A program made the position numbers and the translations under genes. A DNA stretch of 19,683 nt from the NCBI GenBank assembly GCA_009469665.1, contig SSTB01000127.1, positions 1 through 19,683 of the forward strand, written 5' to 3'. Positions 8,413-15,868 of this stretch are shown here, in pieces. The notes under the pieces are model-generated. The model had not been told where the DNA came from and did not search any database. It worked only from the letters and a program-made list of their open reading frames with translations. Each line of letters begins with the position of its first letter. The stretch's first letter is position 1. The stretch comes from Azonexaceae bacterium (GTDB lineage: Bacteria > Pseudomonadota > Gammaproteobacteria > Burkholderiales > Rhodocyclaceae).

Positions 8413-11130
8413 ATGCCTCTGCTCCTCTTGGTGGACGGTTCGTCCTACCTCTACCGCGCCTTCCATGCCCTGCCCGACCTGAGAAACAAGGCCGGCGAGC
8501 CCACAGGCGCGCTCTATGGGGTGCTTTCCATGCTACGCCGGCTGGAAAACGACTACAAGGCAGACTACAAGGCCGTCGTCTTCGATGCCAAGGGCAAGAC
8601 CTTCCGTGACGACTGGTTTCCGGAATACAAGGCCCATCGCCCCCCCATGCCGGAAGATCTGGTACGCCAGATCGAGCCCATCCACGCCGCGGTGCGGGCT
8701 GCCGGCTGGCCGCTGCTCATGGTCGATGGCGTGGAAGCCGACGACGTCATCGGCACCCTCGCAGCCCGGGCTTCCGCCAGCGGCCTGGAGACTTTGATTT
8801 CCACCGGTGACAAGGATTTGACCCAGCTGGTCAGCCCCTCGGTGCGCTGGTTCAACACCATGAGCAACGAGCTGCTGGACCCGGCCGGAGTGGAGGCCAA
8901 GTTCGGCGTGCCGCCGGAGCGCATCGTCGATTATCTGGCGCTGGTCGGCGACAGCGTGGACGGCGTCCCCGGCGTCGCCAAGTGCGGTCCCAAGACGGCC
9001 CTCAAATGGCTGGCCCAGTACGGCGACCTGGACGGCATCGTCGCCCACGCCGGCGAAATCGGCGGTGTGGTGGGTGAAAACCTGCGAGCTCACCTGGAGT
9101 TCCTGCCCCTGGGCCGCAAGCTGGTGACCGTGGTTTGCGATCTGCCCAGTCTTCCGGCGCCCGCCGAATTGGCGCCGCAACCCCGCGATGCCGAGGTGTT
9201 GAAAGCCCTGTTCGGCCGTTTCGAATTCAAGACCTGGCTGAAAGAATTGGAATCCGGCGCCGCCCCGGCGACCGACCCGGAGACGCCCGCCGCTTCACCG
9301 ACCCTCGACGCTTCGGGCGTCCATCGCGCCGCCTACGAGACGGTCTTCGCCTGGTCGCAATTGGAAGCCTGGCTGGCCAAGATCGACGCCGCGCCCCTCA
9401 CCGCCCTGGATACCGAAACCACCAGCCTTGATGCCTTCGCCGCCCGCATCGTCGGCATCTCGCTGTCGGTTCAGGCCGGCGAGGCCTGCTATATCCCCGT
9501 GGCCCACACGGCCCCCGGCGCCCCGGACCAGCTCGACCGGGCGCAGGTGCTGGCCCGCCTCAAGCCCTGGCTGGAAGATGCCGGCAAAGGCAAGGTGCTG
9601 CAGAACGCCAAGTACGACCAGCACGTCTTCGCCAACCACGGCATCGCCCTGGCCGGCGTCGCCCACGACACCATGCTCCAGTCCTACGTCCTGGAGTCCG
9701 ACAAGGGCCACGACCTCGGCCAGCTGTGCAGCCGCCACCTGGGCCTCGCCACCATCGCCTACGAGGACCTCTGCGGCAAGGGTGCCAAGCAGATCGGCTT
9801 CGACCAGGTGGATGTGGAACGGGCCGCCGCCTATTCCGCCGAAGACGCCGACGTCACCCTGCGCGTGCACCAGACCCTGTTCCCCCGCTTCGCCGACGAG
9901 CCCGGCCTGGCCCGCATCTACGGCGAACTGGAAGTGCCGGTGCAGCGGGTGATCTGGCGCATGGAACGGAATGGCGTGTTGATCGACACGTCGGCCCTGG
10001 CGCGGCAAAGCCACGAACTCGGCCAGAAGATCTTGGCCCTGGAGGCACAGGCCTACGAACTGGCCGGCCAGCCCTTCAATCTGGCTTCCCCCAAACAGCT
10101 CGCCGAAATCCTTTTCGAGCGCCAGGGCCTGCCGGTGAAGAAAAAGACCCCTTCCGGCACACCCTCCACCGACGAGGAAGTGCTCTCCGAACTGGCCCTC
10201 GACTACCCACTACCCAAGCTGCTTCTCGAACACCGCAGCCTGTCCAAGCTGAAGGGCACCTACACCGACAAGCTGCCGCGCTCGGTAAATTCCGCCACCG
10301 GCCGCGTTCATACCCACTACGCCCAGGCCAGCGTGGCCACCGGGCGGCTGGCCTCCAGCGACCCCAATCTGCAGAACATCCCGGTACGCACCGAGGAAGG
10401 CCGGCGCATCCGCACCGCCTTCGTCGCCCCGGCCGGCAGCAGCATCGTTTCCGCCGACTACTCGCAGATCGAACTGCGCATCATGGCCCATCTCTCCCGG
10501 GATCCGCGCCTGCTCGATGCTTTCGCCAAGGGCGAGGACGTGCACCGGGCCACCGCCGCCGAGATTTTCGGCGTCACCCCCCTGGAAGTCGGCCCCGACC
10601 AGCGCCGCGTCGCCAAGACCATCAACTTCGGCCTCATCTACGGCATGAGCGCCTTCGGGCTGGCCCGCCAGCTCGACCTGGAACGCGGTGCCGCTCAGAC
10701 CTACATCGACCGCTACTTCGCCCGCTACCCCGGCGTCGCCCGCTACATGGAGGAAACCCGCAATGCCGCTCGCCAGCAAGGCTACGTCGAGACTGCCTTC
10801 GGCCGTCGCCTGTGGTTCCCGGACATCCGCGCCAGTCAGCAGGGCCGCCGCCAGGGCGCCGAACGCGCCGCCATCAACGCGCCCATGCAGGGCACAGCCG
10901 CCGACCTCATCAAGATGGCCATGATCGCCGTACAGCGCTGGCTGAACGAACGATCCATGGCCTCAAACCTGGTGCTCCAGGTGCACGACGAACTGGTGCT
11001 GGAAGTGCCGGACGCCGAGCTGATGGACCTGCGCACCCACCTGCCCCGGCTGATGACCCAGGTGGCGCAGCTTTCGGTGCCGCTGGTGGTGGAGGTCGGG
11101 GTGGGACCGAATTGGGAAGCGGCGCATTGA
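8413..11130 (+). CDS. polA: DNA polymerase I
   Basis: A full-length 905-residue DNA polymerase I for Okazaki-fragment maturation and repair. The N-terminal 5' nuclease (about 1-290) shows LLLVDGSSYLYRAFHALP and STGDKDLTQL. The proofreading domain (about 310-500) is intact, with DTE at 333-335, NAKYD and YSAEDAD. The polymerase domain has motif A SADYSQIELR (Asp682), motif B RRVAKTINFGLIYG (about 731-744) and motif C VHDE (Asp859). Nothing is missing or shifted. The ATG at 8413 has no visible ribosome binding site. An AT-rich TTTATTGT lies 10-20 bases upstream and could be a -10 element giving a leaderless or near-leaderless message. Family B copy 2 begins 15 bases after the stop. Confidence 0.98.
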   Translation: MPLLLLVDGSSYLYRAFHALPDLRNKAGEPTGALYGVLSMLRRLENDYKADYKAVVFDAKGKTFRDDWFPEYKAHRPPMPEDLVRQIEPIHAAVRAAGWPLLMVDGVEADDVIGTLAARASASGLETLISTGDKDLTQLVSPSVRWFNTMSNELLDPAGVEAKFGVPPERIVDYLALVGDSVDGVPGVAKCGPKTALKWLAQYGDLDGIVAHAGEIGGVVGENLRAHLEFLPLGRKLVTVVCDLPSLPAPAELAPQPRDAEVLKALFGRFEFKTWLKELESGAAPATDPETPAASPTLDASGVHRAAYETVFAWSQLEAWLAKIDAAPLTALDTETTSLDAFAARIVGISLSVQAGEACYIPVAHTAPGAPDQLDRAQVLARLKPWLEDAGKGKVLQNAKYDQHVFANHGIALAGVAHDTMLQSYVLESDKGHDLGQLCSRHLGLATIAYEDLCGKGAKQIGFDQVDVERAAAYSAEDADVTLRVHQTLFPRFADEPGLARIYGELEVPVQRVIWRMERNGVLIDTSALARQSHELGQKILALEAQAYELAGQPFNLASPKQLAEILFERQGLPVKKKTPSGTPSTDEEVLSELALDYPLPKLLLEHRSLSKLKGTYTDKLPRSVNSATGRVHTHYAQASVATGRLASSDPNLQNIPVRTEEGRRIRTAFVAPAGSSIVSADYSQIELRIMAHLSRDPRLLDAFAKGEDVHRATAAEIFGVTPLEVGPDQRRVAKTINFGLIYGMSAFGLARQLDLERGAAQTYIDRYFARYPGVARYMEETRNAARQQGYVETAFGRRLWFPDIRASQQGRRQGAERAAINAPMQGTAADLIKMAMIAVQRWLNERSMASNLVLQVHDELVLEVPDAELMDLRTHLPRLMTQVAQLSVPLVVEVGVGPNWEAAH

Positions 11131-11145
11131 GAGCCGGTGAATAGT

Positions 11146-11289
11146 CCTGGAAACCTGAGTTGGACGAGCCCGGATGCGCCAGCGGGCTCGTAGCAAGGTC
11201 ACCCGCAGGGTGAGCGAATCGAAGTGGCCCGGCGGTCCGGGGTAAAGAGGATTCCTGGCATTGGCAAGCGATCAACCGAGGTTTCCAGG
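11146..11289. mobile_element. Family B MITE-like repeat, copy 2
   Basis: A 144-base element from CCTGGAAACCTGAGTTGG to CAACCGAGGTTTCCAGG, with inverted ends. The interior shares GCCAGCGGGCTCGTAGC, GGTCACCCGCAGGGTGAGCG and GGCATTGGCAAGCGATCAAC with the copies at 3479 and 14713. It carries an arm pair GACGAGCCC / GGGCTCGT. The flanks ATAGT (11141-11145) and ATAAA (11290-11294) agree at only three of five positions, so any target duplication has decayed. It lies 15 bases beyond the polA stop and may supply its terminator structure. Confidence 0.85.
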
Positions 11290-11740
11290 ATAAATCTACT
11301 GCGCGGCCCGATTGCTTCGTTGAGGGGTGCTCGCTCCTCGCCTATCGCCCTGATATGTCTCGTCGCAGCGTTCCGTCCACTTCGCACTGGAGGCGCTCGC
11401 CCCGATTTCTTCACGGCCTCTGAGCGTCGGGCTTTCGCTTTTTTTCCTGCACCGACCGACCAAGCCGGAATCGCCTCCACTTGCGCAGTAATCGGCAAGT
11501 GGTCCGCCTTCAGGCAGATGACGACTCCCGCACCCCGTCGCAACCCAAGGTTTTCAGGCAGCAAAAAGTGCCGTAGGGATTGGCGCCCGGGCTGCGCGGT
11601 TCTGGTGGTCGCCAGCGCCCTTGGTCCTGGCGAGACCCGCGACTGCAAGGCAGCCACAATCTGGACCCGCCGACCGTCCATCCAGCCCGTCACTTCAGAT
11701 TCGTCCAGGATCTGCCGTTATCCTGCCCAGGACGCCTGCC
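11290..11740. other. Unexplained 450-base interval, possible degenerate ORF
   Basis: No gene is recognised here. The base composition looks less GC-rich than that of the flanking genes. A frame on the minus strand is open from a GTG at 11693 (or an ATG at 11681) and runs into the repeat. A frame on the plus strand is open across the same span. Neither has a ribosome binding site, a familiar domain or convincing composition. A run of seven T at 11439-11445 after a weak stem (GAGCG / CGCTT) could be a displaced polA terminator. It could also be the remnant of an old insertion or another dispersed repeat. Confidence 0.35.
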
Positions 11741-12046
11741 ATGAAACTTGACCGCCTCTCTTCCACCACCCGCAACCCCATTCGCGACGCCGCCGAGCGC
11801 GCCCGGGCGCTGGAAGCCGACGCCCTGCGGCGGGTGGGCCCGGCGGAATCCGTCGATGCGGATCGGGAGCGGTCGCTGCAACAGGAACTGGAGGCGGCCA
11901 AATCGCACGTTCCGGATTCCGGCAGTGCCGACCCGACTCTGGCCGAGGCGCGAGAATTGGCTGAACGCCTGGTACACCTCGGCGCCGAAGCAGAAACGCT
12001 CCTGAAGCCGGGCCTCGCGGGCCCCTCGGTCGATACCGAAGCGTGA
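11741..12046 (+). CDS. Small hypothetical protein
   Basis: An open frame for 101 residues starting MKLDRLSSTTRNP. The protein is mostly charged and helix-prone (RDAAERARALEADALRR, then LAEARELAERLVHLGAEAE), without Cys, signal peptide or membrane segment. I recognise no family. An AGGA lies 11 bases before the ATG at 11741, and TATCCT at 11719-11724 might be a -10 element. It ends 58 bases before rep. Codon use resembles the neighbouring genes, which supports a real gene, but the short length and lack of motifs leave doubt. Confidence 0.5.
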   Translation: MKLDRLSSTTRNPIRDAAERARALEADALRRVGPAESVDADRERSLQQELEAAKSHVPDSGSADPTLAEARELAERLVHLGAEAETLLKPGLAGPSVDTEA

Positions 12047-12048
12047 GG

Positions 12049-12054
12049 TAGAAT
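12049..12054 (+). promoter_or_regulatory. Candidate -10 element for rep
   Basis: TAGAAT matches the sigma-70 -10 consensus at five of six positions and lies just after the stop of the small upstream gene. No good -35 is visible 16-18 bases before it. Transcription would start near 12061 and give a leader of about 44 bases, made almost entirely of the hairpin at 12074-12095. Confidence 0.4.
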
Positions 12055-12073
12055 CCCCCGATCCCCACCGCCC

Positions 12074-12103
12074 ACGCCCCGGTCCGCCGGGGCGTTCCCT
12101 TTT
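12074..12103 (+). terminator. Terminator-like hairpin abutting the rep start
   Basis: A perfect 9-base-pair stem, ACGCCCCGG / CCGGGGCGT, with loop TCCG (12074-12095) is followed by TCCCTTTT (12096-12103). This has the form of an intrinsic terminator, but the T-rich tract ends one base before the rep ATG at 12105. It may end transcription from the small upstream gene, attenuate rep, or hide the initiation region. No ribosome binding site fits between the stem and the start codon. Confidence 0.55.
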
Positions 12104-12104
12104 G

Positions 12105-14093
12105 ATGTCCGGCTTGAACCCCCCGCAACGCGAAGCAATCCGCTACCTCGATGGCCCCCTCCTGGTGCTGGCCGGAGCCGGTTCGGGCAAGACTCGGGTC
12201 ATCACGCAGAAGATCGCCTATCTGATCCAGGATTGCGGCTTCCGGCCCGGCACCGTGGCGGCCATCACTTTCACCAACAAGGCGGCCAAGGAGATGCACG
12301 AGCGGGTGGCCCGCTTGCTGGGGGGCCAGACGGCGGCCGAAGTCCAGATTTCCACCTTCCATTCCCTAGGGGTGCGCTTCTTGCGGGAAGAAGCCCGCGC
12401 CTTGGGCTACAAGCCGCGCTTTTCCATTTTCGATGCCGCCGACTGCGCCGGCATCATCGGCGACCTGGCCATAACCGTCGACAAGGCGACCCTGCGCCGC
12501 CTGCAATCCCTCATCTCCCACTGGAAGAACGGCCTGGTCAGTCCCGAGGCGGCCCTGGACCGGGCCGCCAACGACACCGAAACCCTGGCCGCCCGCAGCT
12601 ACCTCTCCTACGAGGCCACCCTCAAGGCCTACCAGGCGGTGGATTTCGACGACCTGATCCGCCTGCCGGTGCAGATCCTGGAGAGCCACCCCGAAGTACG
12701 CGAGAAGTGGCAGAACCGCCTGCGCTACCTGCTGGTGGATGAGTACCAGGACACCAACGCCTGTCAGTACCAGTTGCTCAAGCTCCTTACCGGCGTGCGG
12801 GCCCAATTCACCGCCGTGGGAGATGACGACCAGGCCATCTATGCCTGGCGGGGGGCAGACATCGCCAACCTGAAGCGCCTGCCGGACGAGTTCCCGGCCC
12901 TGCGGGTCATCAAGCTGGAGCAGAACTACCGTTCGACTGTGCGCATCCTCAAGGCCGCCAATGCGGTCATCGCCCACAATGAAAAGCTGTTCGAGAAGAC
13001 CCTTTGGTCAGAGCTGGGCCACGGCGAACCCATCACCGTCACCGCCTGCCGCGACAACGAGGGCGAGGCGGAGGCGGTGGTGATGAAGCTCCAGGCCCAC
13101 CGCTTCGAGCACCGGGGCCGTTTCCGCGACTACGCCATTCTTTACCGCTCCAACCATCTGGCACGGGTCTTCGAGCAACAGTTACGCAACGCCAAGATTC
13201 CCTACCGCCTCTCCGGCGGGCAGTCCTTTTTCGACAAGACTGAAATCAAGGATCTCACCAGTTATCTGCGCCTCTTCGCCAACGAGGACGACGATCCCGC
13301 CTTCATCCGCGCTGCGACCACGCCCAAACGCGGCATCGGTGCCGCCACCCTGCAAGTGCTGGGCCAGTACGCCGGGGAGCGTCACCTGTCGCTCTTCGCG
13401 GCCGCCTTCCAGGAAGGTTTCGCCCAGCGGGTGCAGGCTCGCCAACTCGAACCGCTGCTGGAGTTCTGCCACTTCATCAACCGCTTCCAGCTCCGGGCGG
13501 GGAAGGAACCCGCCCAGCAGGTGGTACCCGATCTCCTCAAGGCCATCGACTATGAGGCCCATCTGTATGACCACGAGGAGGAGCGCGGCGCCCAGACCCG
13601 CTGGGGCAATGTGCTGGAGTTCGCCGACTGGCTGAACAGGAAAGGCGAAGAGGAAGGCAAGACCCTCCTCGACCTGACTCAGAGCATCGCCCTCATCAAT
13701 ATGCTGGACAAGGACGAGGCCGACCTGGACGCCGTGCAGCTTTCCACCCTGCACGCGGCCAAGGGCCTGGAGTACCCCCACGTATTCCTGGTGGGCGTCG
13801 AGGAAGGCATCCTCCCCCACCGGGAGTCTGTGGAAACCGGCAAGGTCGAGGAAGAGCGCCGCTTGATGTACGTGGGCATCACCCGCGCCCAGCGCTCCCT
13901 GCACATCTCCTACTGCGAGCGTCGCAAGCAGGCGCGCGACCTGATCCCCTGCGAACCTTCACGCTTCATCGTCGAAATGGGCAAGGAAGACATTCGCTTC
14001 TGCGGTGGCAAGGCGGCCGCGGAACCGGACAAGGCCACCGGCAGCGCCCGTCTGGCGGCCATGAAGGCCCTCCTGGCGGGCAAAACGTCGTAA
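12105..14093 (+). CDS. rep: ATP-dependent DNA helicase Rep
   Basis: A 662-residue superfamily 1A 3'-5' helicase, predicted to clear proteins ahead of replication forks and assist restart. All helicase motifs are intact: Walker A AGAGSGKT (23-30), motif Ia TFTNKAAKEM, Walker B LLVDEYQDTN (Asp212, Glu213), motif III GDDDQAIYAWRGA, motif IV EQNYRS, motif V LSTLHAAKGLEYPHVFL and motif VI RRLMYVGITRAQ (about 584-597). The N-terminus (LNPPQREAIRYLDGP) and the overall length fit Rep better than UvrD or PcrA, which run longer. An in-frame TTG directly precedes the ATG at 12105. No ribosome binding site is seen; a terminator-like hairpin takes up the upstream space. Confidence 0.94.
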   Translation: MSGLNPPQREAIRYLDGPLLVLAGAGSGKTRVITQKIAYLIQDCGFRPGTVAAITFTNKAAKEMHERVARLLGGQTAAEVQISTFHSLGVRFLREEARALGYKPRFSIFDAADCAGIIGDLAITVDKATLRRLQSLISHWKNGLVSPEAALDRAANDTETLAARSYLSYEATLKAYQAVDFDDLIRLPVQILESHPEVREKWQNRLRYLLVDEYQDTNACQYQLLKLLTGVRAQFTAVGDDDQAIYAWRGADIANLKRLPDEFPALRVIKLEQNYRSTVRILKAANAVIAHNEKLFEKTLWSELGHGEPITVTACRDNEGEAEAVVMKLQAHRFEHRGRFRDYAILYRSNHLARVFEQQLRNAKIPYRLSGGQSFFDKTEIKDLTSYLRLFANEDDDPAFIRAATTPKRGIGAATLQVLGQYAGERHLSLFAAAFQEGFAQRVQARQLEPLLEFCHFINRFQLRAGKEPAQQVVPDLLKAIDYEAHLYDHEEERGAQTRWGNVLEFADWLNRKGEEEGKTLLDLTQSIALINMLDKDEADLDAVQLSTLHAAKGLEYPHVFLVGVEEGILPHRESVETGKVEEERRLMYVGITRAQRSLHISYCERRKQARDLIPCEPSRFIVEMGKEDIRFCGGKAAAEPDKATGSARLAAMKALLAGKTS

Positions 14094-14115
14094 CCGGCCC
14101 GTCACCGGGCGTTAC
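14090..14115 (+). terminator. Hairpin at the rep stop codon
   Basis: GTAAC..GCCCG pairs with CGGGC-GTTAC around loop TCAC, with a two-base bulge (CG at 14095-14096). The stem includes the rep TAA. No T run follows, so it would be a weak or factor-assisted terminator, or simply a 3'-end stabilising structure. Confidence 0.4.
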
Positions 14116-14228
14116 ACGGCCTTACCCTTCTCTTGACTACCGGCCCGCCACAGGCGGCGTTATTCGGCCCAAGGCAGTGCAATCCCGCAACGCCGAATGA
14201 CAGAGACACCCACTCAGGAGAAAAAACC

Positions 14229-14627
14229 ATGACCAAGCAACTGATCGCCCTCGCCATCGCCGCCGCCTTTGGCATCGCCCACGCCGCCGATGCCAAGCCC
14301 GCACCCGAAGCCAAGACCGCCGCCGCTCCGGCGGCGGCCGTCCAGAAGGCCGAAGCGCCCAAGACCGAGGGCAAGGCTCCCGAAGCCGCCAAGGAAACCG
14401 CTGCGCCCGCAGAGGCCAAGAAGGCAGCCGCAACACCCAAACAGCACAAGCACACCCACAAGCAGGTCAAGAAGACCGAGCCCCACGCCAAGGCCGACGG
14501 TGCTCCCCAGGCCAAGTCCGAGGGCACTGCCACGGTGAAGCTTGCCGAAGCCAAGCCCGCCGAGGTCAAGAAGACGGAGCCGGCAAAGACCGAAGCCGCC
14601 AAGACCCCGGAGCCGGCCAAGAAGTAA
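14229..14627 (+). CDS. Secreted Ala/Lys/Pro-rich low-complexity protein
   Basis: A 132-residue protein with a signal peptide, MTKQLIALAIAAAFGIAHA (1-19), that probably ends at AHA-A. The rest is almost entirely Ala, Lys, Pro, Glu and Thr in loose repeats such as KKTEPAKTEAAKTPEPAKK, plus a His/Lys cluster (KQHKHTHKQVKK). There is no Cys and no predicted fold. It resembles histone H1-like or TonB-linker-like disordered tails. A good ribosome binding site (AGGAG, 14216-14220) precedes the ATG at 14229, and a strong terminator follows, so it is a separate transcription unit. TTGACT at 14133-14138 could be a -35, but no well-spaced -10 was found. It may bind the envelope, nucleic acid or metals; none of this is shown. 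Confidence 0.8.
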   Translation: MTKQLIALAIAAAFGIAHAADAKPAPEAKTAAAPAAAVQKAEAPKTEGKAPEAAKETAAPAEAKKAAATPKQHKHTHKQVKKTEPHAKADGAPQAKSEGTATVKLAEAKPAEVKKTEPAKTEAAKTPEPAKK

Positions 14628-14671
14628 TTCCCTCCCGCAGCCGCTGCCGGCCCTCCAAACGCCGGCCCGGC

Positions 14672-14697
14672 AGGGCGCCCTCCGGGGCGCCCTTTTT
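14672..14697 (+). terminator. Intrinsic terminator of the Ala/Lys/Pro-rich gene
   Basis: A perfect stem AGGGCGCCC / GGGCGCCCT with loop TCCG is followed by TTTTT (14693-14697). It lies 45 bases after the stop of the upstream gene. Family B copy 3, with its target duplication, begins 11 bases further on. Confidence 0.9.
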
Positions 14698-14712
14698 AGT
14701 CGCCCCCTTCAA

Positions 14713-14945
14713 CCCGGAAACCTCAGTTGGACGAGCCCGCTGGTGCGTTCGGGCGGGTGTCTGGCGCGAAGCGACGACGCGGCAGGCTCAAGCCTGCAAG
14801 GAGTAGCGACAAAGCCAGGCGCCCGCCCGGATGTGCCAGCGGGCTCGTAGCGAGGTCACCCGCTGGGTGAGCGATTCGGAGTGGCGTGGAGTCCGGGGCA
14901 CAGAGGATTCCGGGCATTGGCAAGCGATCAACTGAGGTTTCCAGG
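14713..14945. mobile_element. Family B MITE-like repeat, copy 3 (long form), with TTCAA duplication
   Basis: A 233-base element running from CCCGGAAACCTCAGTTGG to CAACTGAGGTTTCCAGG. It is flanked by the exact direct repeat TTCAA at 14708-14712 and 14946-14950. Compared with the 144-base copy 2 it has 90 extra bases (14739-14828). These form a nested palindrome: outer arms near GAGCCCGCTGGTGCG / TGCCAGCGGGCTC and an inner perfect hairpin GCAGGCT/AGCCTGC. The outer parts match copies 1 and 2 closely. It sits between the terminators of two convergent genes. Confidence 0.88.
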
Positions 14946-14956
14946 TTCAATGCAAA

Positions 14957-14976
14957 CGGGAGGCCGAAGCCTCCCG
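14957..14976 (-). terminator. Terminator hairpin of the cytochrome gene
   Basis: Read on the minus strand, CGGGAGGC pairs perfectly with GCCTCCCG around a TTCG tetraloop and is followed by TTTGCATT. It lies 24 bases beyond the cytochrome stop. The T tract is short, so termination may be partial. The family B element begins 6 bases further downstream, after its flanking duplication. Confidence 0.7.
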
Positions 14977-15000
14977 CCGTACAACCGGAAGCAGCGTCTC

Positions 15001-15444
15001 TTACTTGGCCAGGCCCACCAAATGATCGACGGCCGCCTTGATTTCGGCGTCGGAAAGAGCGGCGGCGCCGCCCTTGGGCGGCATGGCCCCCTTGCCCCCC
15101 AGAGCGCTCTTGTACAGGGCATCCTTGCCCTGGGCGATACGGGGACCCCAGGCGCCCTTGTCGCCCGCCTTGGGGGCATTGGCAACACCCGAGTTGTGGC
15201 AGGCGCCACACACGGTGTTGTACACCGTGGGCCCGTCCTTGGGCGCGCCGCCGGTCGCTGCGGCAGCCTTTTGCAATTCGAACTTGGCGACGGGCTGAAT
15301 ACGCACGTCAGCAGCGTCGGAGCTGCCGGACTGGGCAGCGGACCTGTCGCCCTTGAGGGACAGGGGTACGATGAGAGCAATCCCGACCACGGCGACGACA
15401 ATGCTCGCGACCATGATGGACTTGGAAGAATGGGGTTCGGCCAT
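15001..15444 (-). CDS. Membrane-anchored cytochrome c, cytochrome c5-like
   Basis: A 147-residue class I c-type cytochrome with an uncleaved N-terminal membrane helix (about 9-30) and one haem site, CGACH (79-83). The Met in GAMPPKGG (Met121) is the likely distal haem ligand. The MPPKGG loop and the spacing are typical of the cytochrome c5/c555 group. The linker (about 31-65) is flexible. It should carry electrons in the periplasm between respiratory complexes and terminal oxidases or reductases. The ATG at 15444 is preceded by AAGGA about 10 bases upstream. It is monocistronic, with a perfect TATAAT upstream and a hairpin terminator downstream. Confidence 0.9.
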   Translation of the reverse strand: MAEPHSSKSIMVASIVVAVVGIALIVPLSLKGDRSAAQSGSSDAADVRIQPVAKFELQKAAAATGGAPKDGPTVYNTVCGACHNSGVANAPKAGDKGAWGPRIAQGKDALYKSALGGKGAMPPKGGAAALSDAEIKAAVDHLVGLAK

Positions 15445-15477
15445 GGTTATTGTCCTTGATGGGGGGTAAAGCGTGGA

Positions 15478-15483
15478 ATTATA
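15478..15483 (-). promoter_or_regulatory. Candidate -10 element of the cytochrome gene
   Basis: On the minus strand this reads TATAAT, a perfect sigma-70 -10 sequence, 34 bases upstream of the cytochrome ATG. No convincing -35 lies 16-18 bases further up. An activator-dependent promoter, for example one controlled by oxygen, would fit a weak -35, but no activator site was identified. Confidence 0.55.
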
Positions 15484-15628
15484 AAGGCTTGCGCCCGATT
15501 TCGCACCGCCGCAATGGACTCCGGGGGGCAAAACCGCTATCCTTGCCGCCTTCCGGAACGTCGGTTCAGCGCCCCGGATCGCCGCGCCGCGGCGCACGCC
15601 CGTGAACCCAAGCCACTTGTGGCCCAAA

Positions 15629-15705
15629 GCGCCTGTAGCTCAGCTGGATAGAGTACTGCCCTCCGAAGGCAGGGGTCGCACGTTCGAATCGTGTCAGGCG
15701 CGCCA
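15629..15705 (+). tRNA. tRNA-Arg (CCG anticodon)
   Basis: A complete 77-base tRNA. The acceptor arms GCGCCTG (15629-15635) and CAGGCGC (15695-15701) pair perfectly, followed by G and an encoded CCA. The D-arm contains GCTCAGCTGGATAGAGT. The anticodon stem CTGCC/GGCAG encloses the loop CTCCGAA, giving anticodon CCG (arginine, CGG codons). The T-arm contains GTTCGAATC. TATCCT at 15538-15543 is a possible -10. There is no integrase gene or duplicated tRNA 3' end nearby. Confidence 0.97.
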
Positions 15706-15759
15706 TCAAATCCTGTACGCCACAGTTAGCGGGGCCGCTTGGCCCTCCACGGTGCATAA

Positions 15760-15868
15760 CCAGGAAACTTCGGTTAGCCGCCGCCGATACCCGGAATACA
15801 TCCCTCCCCGGAGTTCTAGGCCACTCGGGGTCACTCCCCCCGTGGGGCACCGCTCCGAGGTTTCCAGG
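15760..15868. mobile_element. Family B MITE-like repeat, copy 4 (divergent, short)
   Basis: A 109-base element with ends CCAGGAAACTTCGGTTAG and CCGAGGTTTCCAGG in inverted orientation. The interior is diverged but still shows the order of blocks seen in the other copies: ATACCCGGAATA, CCCCGGAGTTCTAGGCCACTC, then a GTCACTCCCCCCGTGGGGC hairpin region. It lacks the GACGAGCCC arms. The flanks (CATAA / ATGAA) no longer give a clear duplication. It lies 54 bases after the tRNA and ends 45 bases before the GcvH-like gene, so it may shape that gene's promoter region. Confidence 0.7.

Noticed and set aside
9726..11144. A 472-residue frame overlapping polA on the same strand
   Set aside because: It lies in a different frame within the intact polymerase domain, has Arg/Pro-rich composition and no motifs.
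3479..15868. Possible CRISPR-like repeats
   Set aside because: The repeat copies are kilobases apart, long, palindromic and in both orientations. There is no regular repeat-spacer pattern and no cas gene.
15629..15868. tRNA-Arg followed by a repeat as an integration site of a genomic island
   Set aside because: No integrase and no second copy of the tRNA 3' end is seen, and the following genes look like native operon genes.
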